Source of the DNA: Paracoccaceae bacterium
GTDB lineage: Bacteria; Pseudomonadota; Alphaproteobacteria; Rhodobacterales; Rhodobacteraceae
Length of the DNA stretch: 64,000 bases
Assembly: GCA_003332035.1 (NCBI GenBank)
Contig: QOQI01000001.1
Location: 1 to 64,000 of the forward strand
Reading direction: 5' to 3'
Below, one piece after another: positions 44,495-54,201 of the stretch (its first letter is position 1; the number at the start of each line of letters is the position of its first letter). Below the pieces are notes generated by a model. That model was not told the origin of the DNA. It saw nothing but the letters and a program-made list of their open reading frames with translations, and did not search any database. The position numbers and the translations under genes were made by a program.

Positions 44495-45784
44495 ATGGCT
44501 GATACTATTTATGCGCTTGCCACATCACCGGGTCGCGCAGGAGTGGCAGTCATAAGAATCTCAGGTCCACAAGCTTTTCAATCATTAAATGCGCTGTGTA
44601 AGAATTCTAATATAGATCTACGAAAATCACAGCTTCGTGATTTATATACAGATGAAGGATTGCATCTCGATAGGGCTCTAGTCATCCCATTTAAAGGGCC
44701 CCATAGTTTTACGGGTGAGGATATAGTAGAACTGCACTTGCATGGAAGTATAGCTGTTATTCAAAAAACACTTGAAACACTTTCAAAATTAAAAAATTAT
44801 CGCCAGGCTTTGCCAGGTGAGTTTACGCGCAGAGCTTTTACAAATGAAAAACTTGACCTAGCAGAAATAGAAGGTCTTGCAGACTTAATAGACGCTGAAA
44901 CAGAAGCCCAAAGAATACAAGCGCTTCAGGTTCTCTCTGGTAAATTAGGGGAAAGAGCTCAAGAGTGGAGGTCAATGATAATCAAAGCAATGGCTTTGAT
45001 AGAGGTCACTATAGACTTTGCCGATGAAGAGGTTCCTACGGATGTTTCAAAAGATGTTTTAGAAATTTTATATAATGTAAACAATGACTTAAAAGATGAG
45101 TCAAAAAGTACAAGTGTTGCAGAGCGCATACGAACTGGCTTTGAAGTAGCTATAGTAGGTAGGCCTAACGTAGGTAAATCTACGCTCTTAAATACACTGG
45201 CAGGCAGAGAGGCAGCCCTTACATCAGAAGAGGCTGGGACCACTAGAGATATTATAGAAGTTAGGATGGATTTAGGTGGCTTGCCTGTCACGTTGATGGA
45301 TACAGCTGGATTGAGGGAGACAGGTAATCTTATAGAAACAAAGGGTATCAATAGGGCGATAGAGAAGGCTAATTCTTCAGATTTAGTCGTTGTGCTTACA
45401 GAGAATGGAGAAATACCGCTCGAAATAGAAAATAAAAATGTGCTAAAATTCGTATCAAAATGTGATAACGGACAACTGCTTGATGGGGTATCTGCTGTTA
45501 CTGGTTATGGACTAGATAATATGGTGAACTCTATTAAGAGAGAGTTAGGGAAAAAGGTTCAAAACCAGGGCTTAGCAACACGATTTCGACATAAAGCGGC
45601 ATTAGATAGTGCGATAAGTAAAATAAACAAAGCCAAAGCATTTATTAAAGATGGCCAAGCCTTCTATGAATTGGCTGCAGAAGAATTAAGACAAACAACC
45701 TACACCTTAGATGAATTATTTGGTAAAGTTGATGTAGAAAACATCCTAGATGAGATTTTTTCGTCTTTTTGTTTAGGAAAGTAA
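44495..45784 (+). CDS. mnmE: tRNA modification GTPase MnmE (TrmE)
   Basis: MnmE works with MnmG to add the 5-carboxymethylaminomethyl group to wobble U34 of certain tRNAs. The 429-residue protein has the folate-binding N-domain (MADTIYALATSPGRAGVAVIRISG, PGEFTRRAFTNEKLDL), the G domain with GRPNVGKSTLLN, DTAGLRET and the C-terminal FCLGK. The last is a variant of the usual FCIGK with the essential cysteine present. It ends 12 bp before the preferred mnmG start. Confidence 0.96.
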   Translation: MADTIYALATSPGRAGVAVIRISGPQAFQSLNALCKNSNIDLRKSQLRDLYTDEGLHLDRALVIPFKGPHSFTGEDIVELHLHGSIAVIQKTLETLSKLKNYRQALPGEFTRRAFTNEKLDLAEIEGLADLIDAETEAQRIQALQVLSGKLGERAQEWRSMIIKAMALIEVTIDFADEEVPTDVSKDVLEILYNVNNDLKDESKSTSVAERIRTGFEVAIVGRPNVGKSTLLNTLAGREAALTSEEAGTTRDIIEVRMDLGGLPVTLMDTAGLRETGNLIETKGINRAIEKANSSDLVVVLTENGEIPLEIENKNVLKFVSKCDNGQLLDGVSAVTGYGLDNMVNSIKRELGKKVQNQGLATRFRHKAALDSAISKINKAKAFIKDGQAFYELAAEELRQTTYTLDELFGKVDVENILDEIFSSFCLGK

Positions 45785-45788
45785 GGAG

Positions 45789-45804
45789 TGTTTCACGTGA
45801 AACA
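45789..45804. other. parS: parS centromere site 1 (perfect)
   Basis: TGTTTCACGTGAAACA is an exact match to the 16-bp bacterial parS palindrome bound by chromosomal ParB. It lies between the AGGAG ribosome binding site and the first codons of mnmG, overlapping the start codon at 45797. ParB encoded 3.3 kb downstream is the expected ligand. Confidence 0.93.
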
Positions 45805-47662
45805 ATTTGACGTAATTGTTGTTGGTGGAGGGCATGCTGGCAGTGAAGCGGCTGCAGCAGCATCAAGAATGGGCGCTGTCACAGCCTTGGTTACTCTGAA
45901 GGCTTCTGATCTAGGTATAATGTCGTGCAATCCCGCTATAGGTGGGCTTGGAAAAGGTCACCTGGTCCGAGAAATTGATGCTCTAGACGGTATTATGGCC
46001 AGTTCTGCAGATGAGGCAGGTATTCAGTTTAGGTTATTAAACCGAAAAAAAGGACCGGCTGTCCAGGGGCCAAGGGTTCAAGCTGATCGCTCATTATATC
46101 AAAAGTCAATCAAGCGCGCTCTAAGCAAGATAGAAAACCTTTATATTATAGAGGGTGAGGTTGTTGACCTTCTAGGATCACAGAAGGAAGTAAAGGGTAT
46201 AATTCTAGCTGACGGATCTCAAATTTATGGAAAGTCTACTATTATCACGACAGGAACATTTCTTCGTGGTAGGATTCATATAGGTGAAGATAGTTACTCA
46301 GCGGGCCGAATGGGATCAAGTCCCTCGCTGAAGCTTGCAGAAAAAATAGAGGGCTTTGGTTTAAAACTTGGTAGGCTAAAGACAGGAACGCCCCCAAGAT
46401 TAAAAGGTAAGTCGATTAATTGGGATGAGTTAGAGGTTCAACCCGGTGATGCTGATCCAACGATGTTTTCGTTTCTCTCAAAAGAGCCCGTGGCAAAGCA
46501 AATCTCATGTGGAATAACGTTTACGAATGAGAAAACACATGAGATTATAGAAAAAAACATAACAAAATCAGCTATGTATGGAGGCCATATAGATGGCGTA
46601 GGCCCGCGTTACTGCCCCTCGATAGAGGATAAAATAGTTAGATTTAGGGACAAGATTTCGCATCAGGTATTTTTAGAACCAGAGGGTCTTTCAGTTGATA
46701 CCATATATCCAAATGGAATTTCTACATCACTGCCTCAGCAAACGCAGGAAGAATACGTTCGGTCGATCAAGGGCTTGGAGAAAGCTGAAATCTTGCAACC
46801 AGGTTATGCAATAGAGTATGACTACGTAGATCCTCGCTCTTTGTCGTTAACTTTAAGTGTTGATGGTGTGTGTGGCCTTTACTTAGCAGGACAGATTAAC
46901 GGTACAACAGGATATGAAGAGGCGGCCGCTCAGGGTTTGGTCGCAGGATTAAACGCTGCAGCAGTTGCACATGAAACAGACCGCATCATTTTCTCGAGAT
47001 CTGATAGTTATATAGGTGTAATGATAGATGATTTAACTTCTAAAGGCGTAAGTGAACCTTATAGAATGTTTACGTCGCGCGCTGAATTTAGGCTTTCTTT
47101 ACGAGCAGATAACGCAGATCAACGATTGACGCCCAAGGGCATAAAACTTAATTGCATTTCCTCTTTTAGAAAGAATACTTTTTTAGAAAAAGCCAAAAAG
47201 ATAGAAATATGTAATAAAATACTATCTGAAAATAAATTTACACCAAATCAATTGGTAGCTCAGGGCATTTCCGTTAGCCAAGATGGTAATAAAAGAGATC
47301 TAAAGCAAATATTAGCATTTCCTAATGTTACGTTCAGTAGCATAACGGGCTTTGACAGTAGGCTATTAACGATAGACAAGGACATTCAGCAACAGGTTCA
47401 CAGGGATGCGCTCTATTCCAACTATATCGACCGGCAAAAAAAGGATATAGAAGCTATTAAAAGGGATGAGGCTATAGAAATACCCCATAATTTTGATTAT
47501 CAGTCTATGTCTGGTTTATCAAACGAGTTAAAAAACAAATTGCTTGCTCAAAGACCCTTAAATATAGCCCAAGCTTCTCGAGTAGAAGGAATGACTCCAG
47601 CCGCACTTTTTTTAATCTTATCAAAAGTTAAACAGGGCCAACGTCACACCAAGGTTGGATGA
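45797..47662 (+). CDS. mnmG: tRNA uridine 5-carboxymethylaminomethyl modification enzyme MnmG (GidA)
   Basis: MnmG is the FAD- and NADH-dependent partner of MnmE. The protein has [18 protein letters not shown] near the N-terminus, [33 protein letters not shown] and a C-terminal domain ending at residue ~621. An in-frame GTG at 45788 overlaps the AGGAG. The GTG at 45797 lies eight bases after AGGAG and gives [13 protein letters not shown], so I prefer it. Its stop overlaps the rsmG ATG (ATGA). Confidence 0.95.
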   Translation: MKQFDVIVVGGGHAGSEAAAAASRMGAVTALVTLKASDLGIMSCNPAIGGLGKGHLVREIDALDGIMASSADEAGIQFRLLNRKKGPAVQGPRVQADRSLYQKSIKRALSKIENLYIIEGEVVDLLGSQKEVKGIILADGSQIYGKSTIITTGTFLRGRIHIGEDSYSAGRMGSSPSLKLAEKIEGFGLKLGRLKTGTPPRLKGKSINWDELEVQPGDADPTMFSFLSKEPVAKQISCGITFTNEKTHEIIEKNITKSAMYGGHIDGVGPRYCPSIEDKIVRFRDKISHQVFLEPEGLSVDTIYPNGISTSLPQQTQEEYVRSIKGLEKAEILQPGYAIEYDYVDPRSLSLTLSVDGVCGLYLAGQINGTTGYEEAAAQGLVAGLNAAAVAHETDRIIFSRSDSYIGVMIDDLTSKGVSEPYRMFTSRAEFRLSLRADNADQRLTPKGIKLNCISSFRKNTFLEKAKKIEICNKILSENKFTPNQLVAQGISVSQDGNKRDLKQILAFPNVTFSSITGFDSRLLTIDKDIQQQVHRDALYSNYIDRQKKDIEAIKRDEAIEIPHNFDYQSMSGLSNELKNKLLAQRPLNIAQASRVEGMTPAALFLILSKVKQGQRHTKVG

Positions 47663-48276
47663 GGGATGATGTTCTAAAAGATGTTTCACGTGAAACATTG
47701 TCACTCTTAGAGCGGCTAAGTGATCTCGTAAAAAAATGGAATAAGAGTATTAACTTAATATCTAAAAGCACGGTTCCAAATCTATGGGAACGGCATATTT
47801 TAGATTCCGCACAGATTTTTTATGCTAATCATGGGAATTTCAAAAAATGGTTGGATATTGGGTCTGGGGCAGGCTTTCCTGGATTGGTATTAGCAATTCT
47901 GGCAAAAGAAGAAAATATTGATGGAGAGATAGTATTAGTTGAAAGTGATAAAAGGAAATGTGCTTTTCTCCATACAGCAAGAAGAGATCTAAACTTAAAT
48001 TTAACTATAATTAACAATAGGTTAGAAGATTGTGATGTTCAAAAAGCAGATATTATATCTGCAAGAGCTTTAGCAGACCTTGCAACGCTCTTTGAGCTAT
48101 CATTTAAGCATATGAGTAGAAAGACCACTTTTATATTCCCAAAAGGAAAATCTTGGCAAGAGGAGTTATTTGTCGCAGAAAAAACTTGGAACTTTAGTTG
48201 GGAGGCGGTTAACAGTATAACTGATTCACAGGCTGTAGTTTTGAAGATAGGAGACCTTGCGCGTGCCAAAAAGTAG
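47659..48276 (+). CDS. rsmG: 16S rRNA (guanine-N7) methyltransferase RsmG (GidB)
   Basis: RsmG methylates G527 of 16S rRNA using SAM. The 205-residue protein has [20 protein letters not shown], the SAM-binding [18 protein letters not shown], and [11 protein letters not shown], all RsmG traits. The ATG overlaps the mnmG stop by 4 bp. Codons 9-14 (VSRET region) are written by a second parS site. It overlaps parA by 14 bp. Confidence 0.95.
   Translation: MRDDVLKDVSRETLSLLERLSDLVKKWNKSINLISKSTVPNLWERHILDSAQIFYANHGNFKKWLDIGSGAGFPGLVLAILAKEENIDGEIVLVESDKRKCAFLHTARRDLNLNLTIINNRLEDCDVQKADIISARALADLATLFELSFKHMSRKTTFIFPKGKSWQEELFVAEKTWNFSWEAVNSITDSQAVVLKIGDLARAKK
47682..47697. other. parS: parS centromere site 2 (perfect)
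   Basis: A second exact TGTTTCACGTGAAACA lies inside the beginning of rsmG, 1.9 kb from the first and about 0.6 kb before parA. In frame it encodes VSRET, the conserved peptide at the start of many alphaproteobacterial RsmG proteins. Confidence 0.93.
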
Positions 48277-49057
48277 AGCTAGGCCTACAAAAATAATTTC
48301 CATCACAAATCAAAAAGGTGGGGTTGGCAAGACAACCACAACCATCAACTTGGGGGCTGCATTGTCACAACTAGGCAAAAAAGTTCTAATTATAGATTTG
48401 GACCCTCAAGGAAATGCCTCTACGGGTTTGGGTATAGAGGTTGAAGATAGGGATTTTTCTACATATGAGTTTTTAGTTGAAGGCTTACCTTTAAAACAGG
48501 TCGTAAAGGAAACAGAAATCCCTGATCTGCATATTGTCCCAGCAACAATTGACTTAAGTTCAGCAGATATAGAGCTAATAGCAAACGAAAACAGAAGCCA
48601 TTTGCTTTATGAAGCTTTAAGAAAAAAGAAAGAAAATAAAGAAAAACATGATTATATATTAATTGATTGTCCCCCCTCCCTGAATCTTTTGACAGTTAAC
48701 GCGATGGTGGCGTCTCATTCTGTTTTGATACCATTGCAAAGTGAATTTTTTGCGCTAGAGGGTCTGTCACAACTTTTATTAACTGTTAAAGAAGTTCGAA
48801 AAACAGCGAATGAGGATCTAAGGGTGGAGGGAATAGCTTTGACCATGTTTGACGGTAGGAATAACCTATCAAAGCAAGTTGAGGTTGATGCAAGAAGCAA
48901 CTTGGGCGAGTTGGTTTTTAAAACAGTTATTCCGCGAAATGTAAGAGTAAGCGAAGCTCCTTCATATTCTATGCCTGTTTTGACTTATGACCCTTCATCA
49001 AAAGGTTCGAAGGCATATATGAATTTGGCTCAGGAGTTGCTCGCTAATAACTCGTGA
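48263..49057 (+). CDS. parA: Chromosome partitioning ATPase ParA
   Basis: ParA is the Walker-type ATPase that moves ParB-parS complexes along the nucleoid. From the GTG at 48263 (AGGAG nine bases upstream) it has 264 residues with the deviant Walker A KGGVGKTTTTINLGAAL, DLDPQGNASTGLG, and LIDCPPSLNLLTVNAM. The upstream TTG (48257) is only three bases from the AGGAG. The first codons overlap the end of rsmG. Confidence 0.96.
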   Translation: MPKSRARPTKIISITNQKGGVGKTTTTINLGAALSQLGKKVLIIDLDPQGNASTGLGIEVEDRDFSTYEFLVEGLPLKQVVKETEIPDLHIVPATIDLSSADIELIANENRSHLLYEALRKKKENKEKHDYILIDCPPSLNLLTVNAMVASHSVLIPLQSEFFALEGLSQLLLTVKEVRKTANEDLRVEGIALTMFDGRNNLSKQVEVDARSNLGELVFKTVIPRNVRVSEAPSYSMPVLTYDPSSKGSKAYMNLAQELLANNS

Positions 49058-49071
49058 TAGGAGATGTCTAA

Positions 49072-49968
49072 ATGGTAGAGAGAAATAGTAAATCGCGGGG
49101 TCTCGGACGGGGGCTGTCAGCATTGATGAGTGACGTAAGCACTAACTCTAAAGAAAATATAGAAAGTTCACAAAACCCTTCGAATGAAAAACTTGTTCCT
49201 GTTGAAAAAATATACCCAAATCCAAACCAACCTAGGAAATTATTTCAAGAAGAGAAGTTAATTGAACTGGCAAAATCAATTAAGACTAAAGGGATAGTCC
49301 AACCTTTAATCGTAAGGAAAAAGAAAGGTACAAAAGAAAGTTATGAAATAGTTGCCGGCGAGCGAAGATGGCGTGCCGCTCAAAGAGCCCGAATTCACGA
49401 GCTACCAGTTATTGTAAAGGAGTTTACTGATATAGAGGTTTTAGAAATAGCCATAATCGAAAATGTGCAAAGGGCTGATTTAAACCCAATAGAAGAAGCT
49501 GTTGGATATAAAAATTTAATGGATAACTTCGATCACACTCAGGATGGGCTTTCTAAAGAAATTGGAAAAAGTAGAAGTCATATAGCTAATTTATTACGAT
49601 TACTTAATCTCCCAACAGCAGTTCAAGAATTATTAATTTCAGGACAGTTGACCGCTGGTCATGCTCGAGCACTGGTCACTTGTGACAACCCAATGGCCTT
49701 AGCAAAACAGATTATATCACTTGGTCTTTCGGTAAGAGAAGCAGAACGCTTGGCTAAAAATGCTAGTCAGGAGAAAATTCCTAATAAAACAAAAACAAAA
49801 GAAAAACTCGCTGATACAGTTATTTTGGAAGCTGATCTATCAGCAGCCCTAAAAATGAAGGTCGCTATCAATCACGAAAAAGGAAAAGAAAAAGGTTTAA
49901 TTTCAATATCTTATAAATCTTTAGACGAATTAGATCGTATTTCTGAAGTTTTATTAAATAGTTCCTGA
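49072..49968 (+). CDS. parB: Chromosome partitioning protein ParB
   Basis: ParB binds parS and spreads on DNA as a CTP-dependent clamp. The 298-residue protein has the basic N-terminal box RGLGRGLSALM, the PNPNQPRKLF segment, the CTP-binding GERRWRAAQRA (with the ENVQRADLNPIEEA motif) and a helix-turn-helix (TQDGLSKEIGKSRSHIANLLRLL). AGGAG eight bases before the ATG supports the start. It is 14 bp after parA; both parS sites are within 3.3 kb. Confidence 0.96.
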   Translation: MVERNSKSRGLGRGLSALMSDVSTNSKENIESSQNPSNEKLVPVEKIYPNPNQPRKLFQEEKLIELAKSIKTKGIVQPLIVRKKKGTKESYEIVAGERRWRAAQRARIHELPVIVKEFTDIEVLEIAIIENVQRADLNPIEEAVGYKNLMDNFDHTQDGLSKEIGKSRSHIANLLRLLNLPTAVQELLISGQLTAGHARALVTCDNPMALAKQIISLGLSVREAERLAKNASQEKIPNKTKTKEKLADTVILEADLSAALKMKVAINHEKGKEKGLISISYKSLDELDRISEVLLNSS

Positions 49969-49979
49969 TATTAGAGTTT

Positions 49980-51137
49980 TTAGTTTAAAAGTTCTGCAAG
50001 AACAGAATTTAAAACTTTTCGTCCTGAAAAAGTAGCAGCTATGTTTCCTTCTTTTTGTTCAATAAGTTGAATGTTTTTTAAAAAGGTTAATTTATTTTCA
50101 GAAAAAGAAAAGCCCGACAAGTTTTGAAATCTTTTACAGTTAATCCCCTCGTTTAATCTTAAACCCATCATTACCATCTCATCAGCTTGCTGTTTTTTGG
50201 ATAGCTCAGTTACACAAGATTCTCCAGAATCCTGACTTTCCACTTTTGTGAGCCAATCTTCTGGCGACAAGTGTGTCTCAGTAGCATACTTCTTTCCATC
50301 AATAGTGAGGCGACCATGAGCGCCAGGGCCAATACCGATGTAGTCGCCATACCGCCAATAAATAAGGTTATGTACGCTTTCAAAACCTTCTTGAGCATAA
50401 TTAGAAACCTCATACGCTTTGAGGCCTCGGTCATCACATAGATTGGAAGTAATATCATAAAGTTCAGAAGCGATATCTTCATTGGGTAAGCCTTTCAGTA
50501 ACCCGCGGTTATACCGATCACCAAATGCTGTGCCCTGCTCAATAGTTAACTGATATAAGGACATATGATTAGCCCCTAAACCTAATGCTTGAGTTAATTC
50601 CTTTTCCCAATGCTTTATTTTTTGGTTTTGTCTTGCATATATTAAGTCAAAACTTACAGCAGTGAAGTTTTCCTGCGCAATTTTGAAAGCAGATAACGCT
50701 TCTTGTACTGTATGAGTTCGACCCAAAGCTTTTAAGTCTTTTTCATTAAGGGACTGGATACCCATTGATGTTCTATTAATACCAGCAGCTCTGTAAGATT
50801 TAAAATTTTTTACATCTACTGAACCGGGGTTTGCTTCTAATGTGACCTCAAAATTATCCTCGGTTTTCCAATGTTTTTGGATTTCATTTAAGATCTCGCT
50901 GATAACAAATGGCTCGATAAGGCTTGGGGTTCCACCACCAAAAAAAACAGAATTTAAAAACCGGCTCGAAGTATTTTTTGAAACTCGCCTTATCTCGCTA
51001 AGATAGGCTTTAAGCCATTGTTTTTGATCAATATTATTTCTTACATGGCTATTGAAGTCACAGTAAGGACATTTTGCAGCGCAAAACGGCCAGTGAATAT
51101 AAATTCCAAAGCCGCCATTTTTCCAGTCTTCAATCAA
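49980..51137 (-). CDS. hemW: HemW, coproporphyrinogen III oxidase-like radical SAM haem chaperone
   Basis: HemW binds haem and inserts it into respiratory proteins, and is often misnamed HemN. The 385-residue protein has YIHWPFCAAKCPYCDFNSH with the radical SAM CxxxCxxC cluster motif, VFFGGGTPSLI and ISMGIQSLNEKDLKALGR-type (here TSMGIQSL). The start is TTG at 51137, overlapping the rdgB stop by 8 bp, with AGAG upstream. It is convergent with parB (11 bp gap). Confidence 0.92.
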   Translation of the reverse strand: MIEDWKNGGFGIYIHWPFCAAKCPYCDFNSHVRNNIDQKQWLKAYLSEIRRVSKNTSSRFLNSVFFGGGTPSLIEPFVISEILNEIQKHWKTEDNFEVTLEANPGSVDVKNFKSYRAAGINRTSMGIQSLNEKDLKALGRTHTVQEALSAFKIAQENFTAVSFDLIYARQNQKIKHWEKELTQALGLGANHMSLYQLTIEQGTAFGDRYNRGLLKGLPNEDIASELYDITSNLCDDRGLKAYEVSNYAQEGFESVHNLIYWRYGDYIGIGPGAHGRLTIDGKKYATETHLSPEDWLTKVESQDSGESCVTELSKKQQADEMVMMGLRLNEGINCKRFQNLSGFSFSENKLTFLKNIQLIEQKEGNIAATFSGRKVLNSVLAELLN

Positions 51138-51738
51138 AACATGCTCTAGAAAGTTTTTTGAAAGCTATTGATCGATGGCTGATATTATTTTTACTCTCAA
51201 AGCTCATTTCTCCACAAGTAATATCGTATCCCTTAGGTTGAAATATTGGGTCATATCCGTGGCCGTCCAAACCCCTTGGAGGCCAAACAACCTCACCAGC
51301 TAGAGCGCCTTCAAAGATCTCGTCATGGCCGTCTGGCCATGCCAATACCAAAGTACAGCGAAATTGAGCCAATCTTGGATAAGGTGCAGAAATTTTTGCT
51401 AAAGCTTCATGAGTCTTTTTCATTGCCAGAGAAAAATCTCGTCCACTTGGTGTTTCCGCCCAATCAGCCGTGTATACACCAGGTTCACCGTTTAGAGCAT
51501 CGATAGTAATTCCACTATCATCTGCAAGGGCTGGTAAGTTAGTAATTTTTGATGCGGAGTGTGCTTTTATGCGCGCGTTTCCTATAAAAGTATCCTCTGT
51601 CTCTATGGGTTCTGGAAGGTCAAGTGATTTACTGGATAAAATTTCCATTGATTTATTGGCAAACAGCGCACGAACCTCATCGAGTTTGCCCTCATTATGG
51701 GTGGCAACCACCAATTTTTCTCCTTGAAATTTTCGCAT
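51130..51738 (-). CDS. rdgB: RdgB/HAM1 family non-canonical purine NTP pyrophosphatase
   Basis: RdgB removes ITP, dITP and XTP from the nucleotide pool. From the ATG at 51738, overlapping the rph stop (ATGA), it has 202 residues. Motifs are LVVATHNEGKLDEVRALF, ADDSGITIDALNGEPGVYTADWAE, WPPRGLDGHGYDPIFQPKG and the C-terminal SHRSIAFKKL. The order rph-rdgB-hemW is conserved in alphaproteobacteria. Confidence 0.96.
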   Translation of the reverse strand: MRKFQGEKLVVATHNEGKLDEVRALFANKSMEILSSKSLDLPEPIETEDTFIGNARIKAHSASKITNLPALADDSGITIDALNGEPGVYTADWAETPSGRDFSLAMKKTHEALAKISAPYPRLAQFRCTLVLAWPDGHDEIFEGALAGEVVWPPRGLDGHGYDPIFQPKGYDITCGEMSFESKNNISHRSIAFKKLSRACFD

Positions 51739-52451
51739 CAATTTCGAGGAGTTTTTTGAATATCAAAAAGTTCAGAAACGCCTTTTTCTGCCAAATTTAT
51801 CAGACTATTCAACTCATCTCTAGTATATGTTGCCCCCTCGGCGCTTATTTGGGTTTCTATCATATTTCCACTTTCAAGCATAATAAAGTTTCCATCCACG
51901 CCTGCCTCGCTGTCTTCAGAGTAATCGAGATCTAAAACTGGTTGGCCCGCATAAATACCACAACTTATGGCAGCAACCGGTGAAATCAAAGGGTCACTGG
52001 AAATAGCACCAGAATCTAAAAGTTTATCTACTGCTTGTCGTAGTGCTACCCAACCACCAGTAATGGAGGCACAGCGTGTTCCTCCGTCCGCTTGAATAAC
52101 ATCACAGTCAATTGTTATCTGTCGTTCACCTAACGAAAGTCTATCAACGCCAGCTCTTAAAGATCTGCCAATAAGTCGTTGGATCTCAACAGTTCGACCG
52201 CCTTGCTTACCAGAAGCTGCTTCCCGTCGCATTCTGGAACCGGTTGATCTTGGCAACATGCCATATTCAGCAGTTACCCACCCGAGACCAGATCCTTTGA
52301 TAAATGGTGGCACTCTGTCTTCCACTGTTGCAGTGCATATAACATGAGTATCACCCATTTTGATTATACAGCTGCCTTCAGCATGCTTAGTTATATTAGC
52401 TTCTATTGAGACGTTTCTTAGTTCGTCAAGTTTTCGACCAGATGGGCGCAT
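51738..52451 (-). CDS. rph: Ribonuclease PH
   Basis: RNase PH is a phosphorolytic 3' tRNA-processing exonuclease. From the ATG at 52451 (AGGA seven bases upstream) it has 237 residues. [17 protein letters not shown] begins the protein and [46 protein letters not shown] and [18 protein letters not shown] are all family signatures. A longer upstream reading is not conserved. It is divergent from hrcA across a 112-bp gap. Confidence 0.96.
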   Translation of the reverse strand: MRPSGRKLDELRNVSIEANITKHAEGSCIIKMGDTHVICTATVEDRVPPFIKGSGLGWVTAEYGMLPRSTGSRMRREAASGKQGGRTVEIQRLIGRSLRAGVDRLSLGERQITIDCDVIQADGGTRCASITGGWVALRQAVDKLLDSGAISSDPLISPVAAISCGIYAGQPVLDLDYSEDSEAGVDGNFIMLESGNMIETQISAEGATYTRDELNSLINLAEKGVSELFDIQKTPRN

Positions 52452-52563
52452 TTTAAATCCTTTCAACTTTAAGTTGGAAATACATCTCGATTTAGTAAAT
52501 TTGCAACCCTGTTTGAAGTTTTTCAGTAGGCTAATTGGAATATATAAGTTAAAACACGTTCCG

Positions 52564-53634
52564 ATGATTGAAAAAAAAGAAATTCTTGAGGAAATGAACA
52601 ATCGCTCACGAGAAGTCTTTCGTAGAGTGGTAGAGGGTTACTTGACCGATGGTGAACCAGTTGGATCAAGAACTTTGTCGCGTGAATTTAGCGAGGATAT
52701 TTCAGCTGCAACGATTAGAAATGTTATGCAAGATTTAGAGCTCTTAGGGCTGTTAGGTAGTCCACATACAAGCGCAGGAAGAATACCTACTCAACTAGGT
52801 CTGCGAATGTTTGTAGACGGCATTCTGGAAGTATCAGAGGTTAACAATAGTGATAGAAAAAAAATTGATAAAATAATTTCAGATGAAACCAATCAAGTTG
52901 AAGATATTTTAGACGATATATCGACCACATTATCAGGAGTGACACAAGGAGCTTCGCTGGTTTTAACGCCAAAGCATGAAGCCCCAATTAAGCATGTTGA
53001 GTTTTTACCTCTATCAGCAAGTCAAGCTCTGGTTGTTTTAGTTTTTGCAGACGGGCATGTTGAAAATCGACTATTTAAGCCTCCGCTGGGTCAAACGCCA
53101 AGCTCTATGAAAGAAGCTGCAAATTTTTTAAATGCCATTATGGGGGGTAATACGCTTAGTGAAGCTAAAAAGTTAATCAAGAACGAAATCGATTATCGAC
53201 GGCAGGAGCTTGATAGTTTGGCCCATGACTTGGTGCGAAGTGGCTTAGCACTTTGGGAAGATAGTGAAGAACGTAACGAACGATTAATTGTAAAAGGCAG
53301 GGCAAACCTTCTAAATGAATCTTCACAACAAGAAGACTTAGATAGGATAAAAAATCTATTTGACGATCTTGAACGAAAACGCGATATAGCAGACTTCTTA
53401 GAGCTTACTGAAAAGGGTGAAGGGGTAAGAATTTTTATAGGGTCGGAAAATAAACTTTTTTCTTTGACGGGTTCATCTTTAGTTGTTTCTCCTTATATGA
53501 ATTCTGATCGTAAAGTTATCGGTGCTGTAGGAGTAATAGGACCAACAAGATTAAATTATGGGCGAATAGTACCTGTAGTTGATTATACTGCGCAACTGGT
53601 TGGAAAAATGATCTCTGACCGAAATAAGAGGTAA
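52564..53634 (+). CDS. hrcA: Heat-inducible transcription repressor HrcA
   Basis: HrcA represses chaperone operons by binding CIRCE elements. From the ATG at 52564 it has 356 residues. The N-terminal winged helix contains [27 protein letters not shown] and [17 protein letters not shown], then [19 protein letters not shown], and the C-terminus [28 protein letters not shown] downstream ATG (52597) is also possible. No CIRCE element is visible in its own upstream gap. It is followed by grpE after 3 bp. Confidence 0.93.
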   Translation: MIEKKEILEEMNNRSREVFRRVVEGYLTDGEPVGSRTLSREFSEDISAATIRNVMQDLELLGLLGSPHTSAGRIPTQLGLRMFVDGILEVSEVNNSDRKKIDKIISDETNQVEDILDDISTTLSGVTQGASLVLTPKHEAPIKHVEFLPLSASQALVVLVFADGHVENRLFKPPLGQTPSSMKEAANFLNAIMGGNTLSEAKKLIKNEIDYRRQELDSLAHDLVRSGLALWEDSEERNERLIVKGRANLLNESSQQEDLDRIKNLFDDLERKRDIADFLELTEKGEGVRIFIGSENKLFSLTGSSLVVSPYMNSDRKVIGAVGVIGPTRLNYGRIVPVVDYTAQLVGKMISDRNKR

Positions 53635-53637
53635 TAA

Positions 53638-54198
53638 ATGGCTGAGCAAAAAAAAGAAGAATTCTTGGATGAAATAGAAGAATCTGAATTAGACCATGAT
53701 GAATTGATAGATATCGATGCAGAAGCAGCCGAGCTTGAAAAACTAGATGAAGTCACAGCGGAGCGAGATGATTATCGCGATAAGTTTATGAGAGCGTTGG
53801 CTGATGCAGAGAATGCTCGGAAAAGGGCAGATAAAGATCGAAAAGAAGCAGAGAATTATGGTGGATCTAAACTAGCGAGAGATCTTTTACCAATTTATGA
53901 CAATATGAAAAGAGCTGTTGATTCTATAACTATTGATCAAAAAGAAACCGTCGGATCCGTAATTGAAGGTGTTGAACTAACGATGCGAGAACTATTAAAT
54001 GTTTTTTCAAAACATGGGATAAAACCTATATCTCCACAAATTGGTGATAAATTTGATCCTCAGCTGCATGAAGCGATGTTTGAGGCTCCTGTTCCAGGCA
54101 CAAAAGCTGGTGACATTATAGAAGTCTCATCTGAAGGTTTTATGCTATATGATCGCTTATTGCGTCCTGCACATGTGGGGGTATCATCGAATAACTAA
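53638..54198 (+). CDS. grpE: Nucleotide exchange factor GrpE
   Basis: GrpE drives ADP release from DnaK. The 186-residue protein has an acidic N-terminal tail, a long coiled coil (LDEVTAERDDYRDKFMRALADAENARKRADKDRKEAENYG) and the beta domain IGDKFDPQLHEAMFEAPVPGTKAGDIIEVSSEGFMLYDRLLRPAHVGV. It begins 3 bp after hrcA, behind AGAGG. dnaK and dnaJ are not in the window. Confidence 0.96.
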   Translation: MAEQKKEEFLDEIEESELDHDELIDIDAEAAELEKLDEVTAERDDYRDKFMRALADAENARKRADKDRKEAENYGGSKLARDLLPIYDNMKRAVDSITIDQKETVGSVIEGVELTMRELLNVFSKHGIKPISPQIGDKFDPQLHEAMFEAPVPGTKAGDIIEVSSEGFMLYDRLLRPAHVGVSSNN

Positions 54199-54201
54199 CT
54201 T

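Noticed and set aside
52452-52563. Search for a CIRCE element upstream of hrcA
   Set aside because: No TTAGCACTC/GAGTGCTAA inverted repeat is present in the rph-hrcA gap. A heat-shock sigma promoter was also not convincing because the spacing did not fit.
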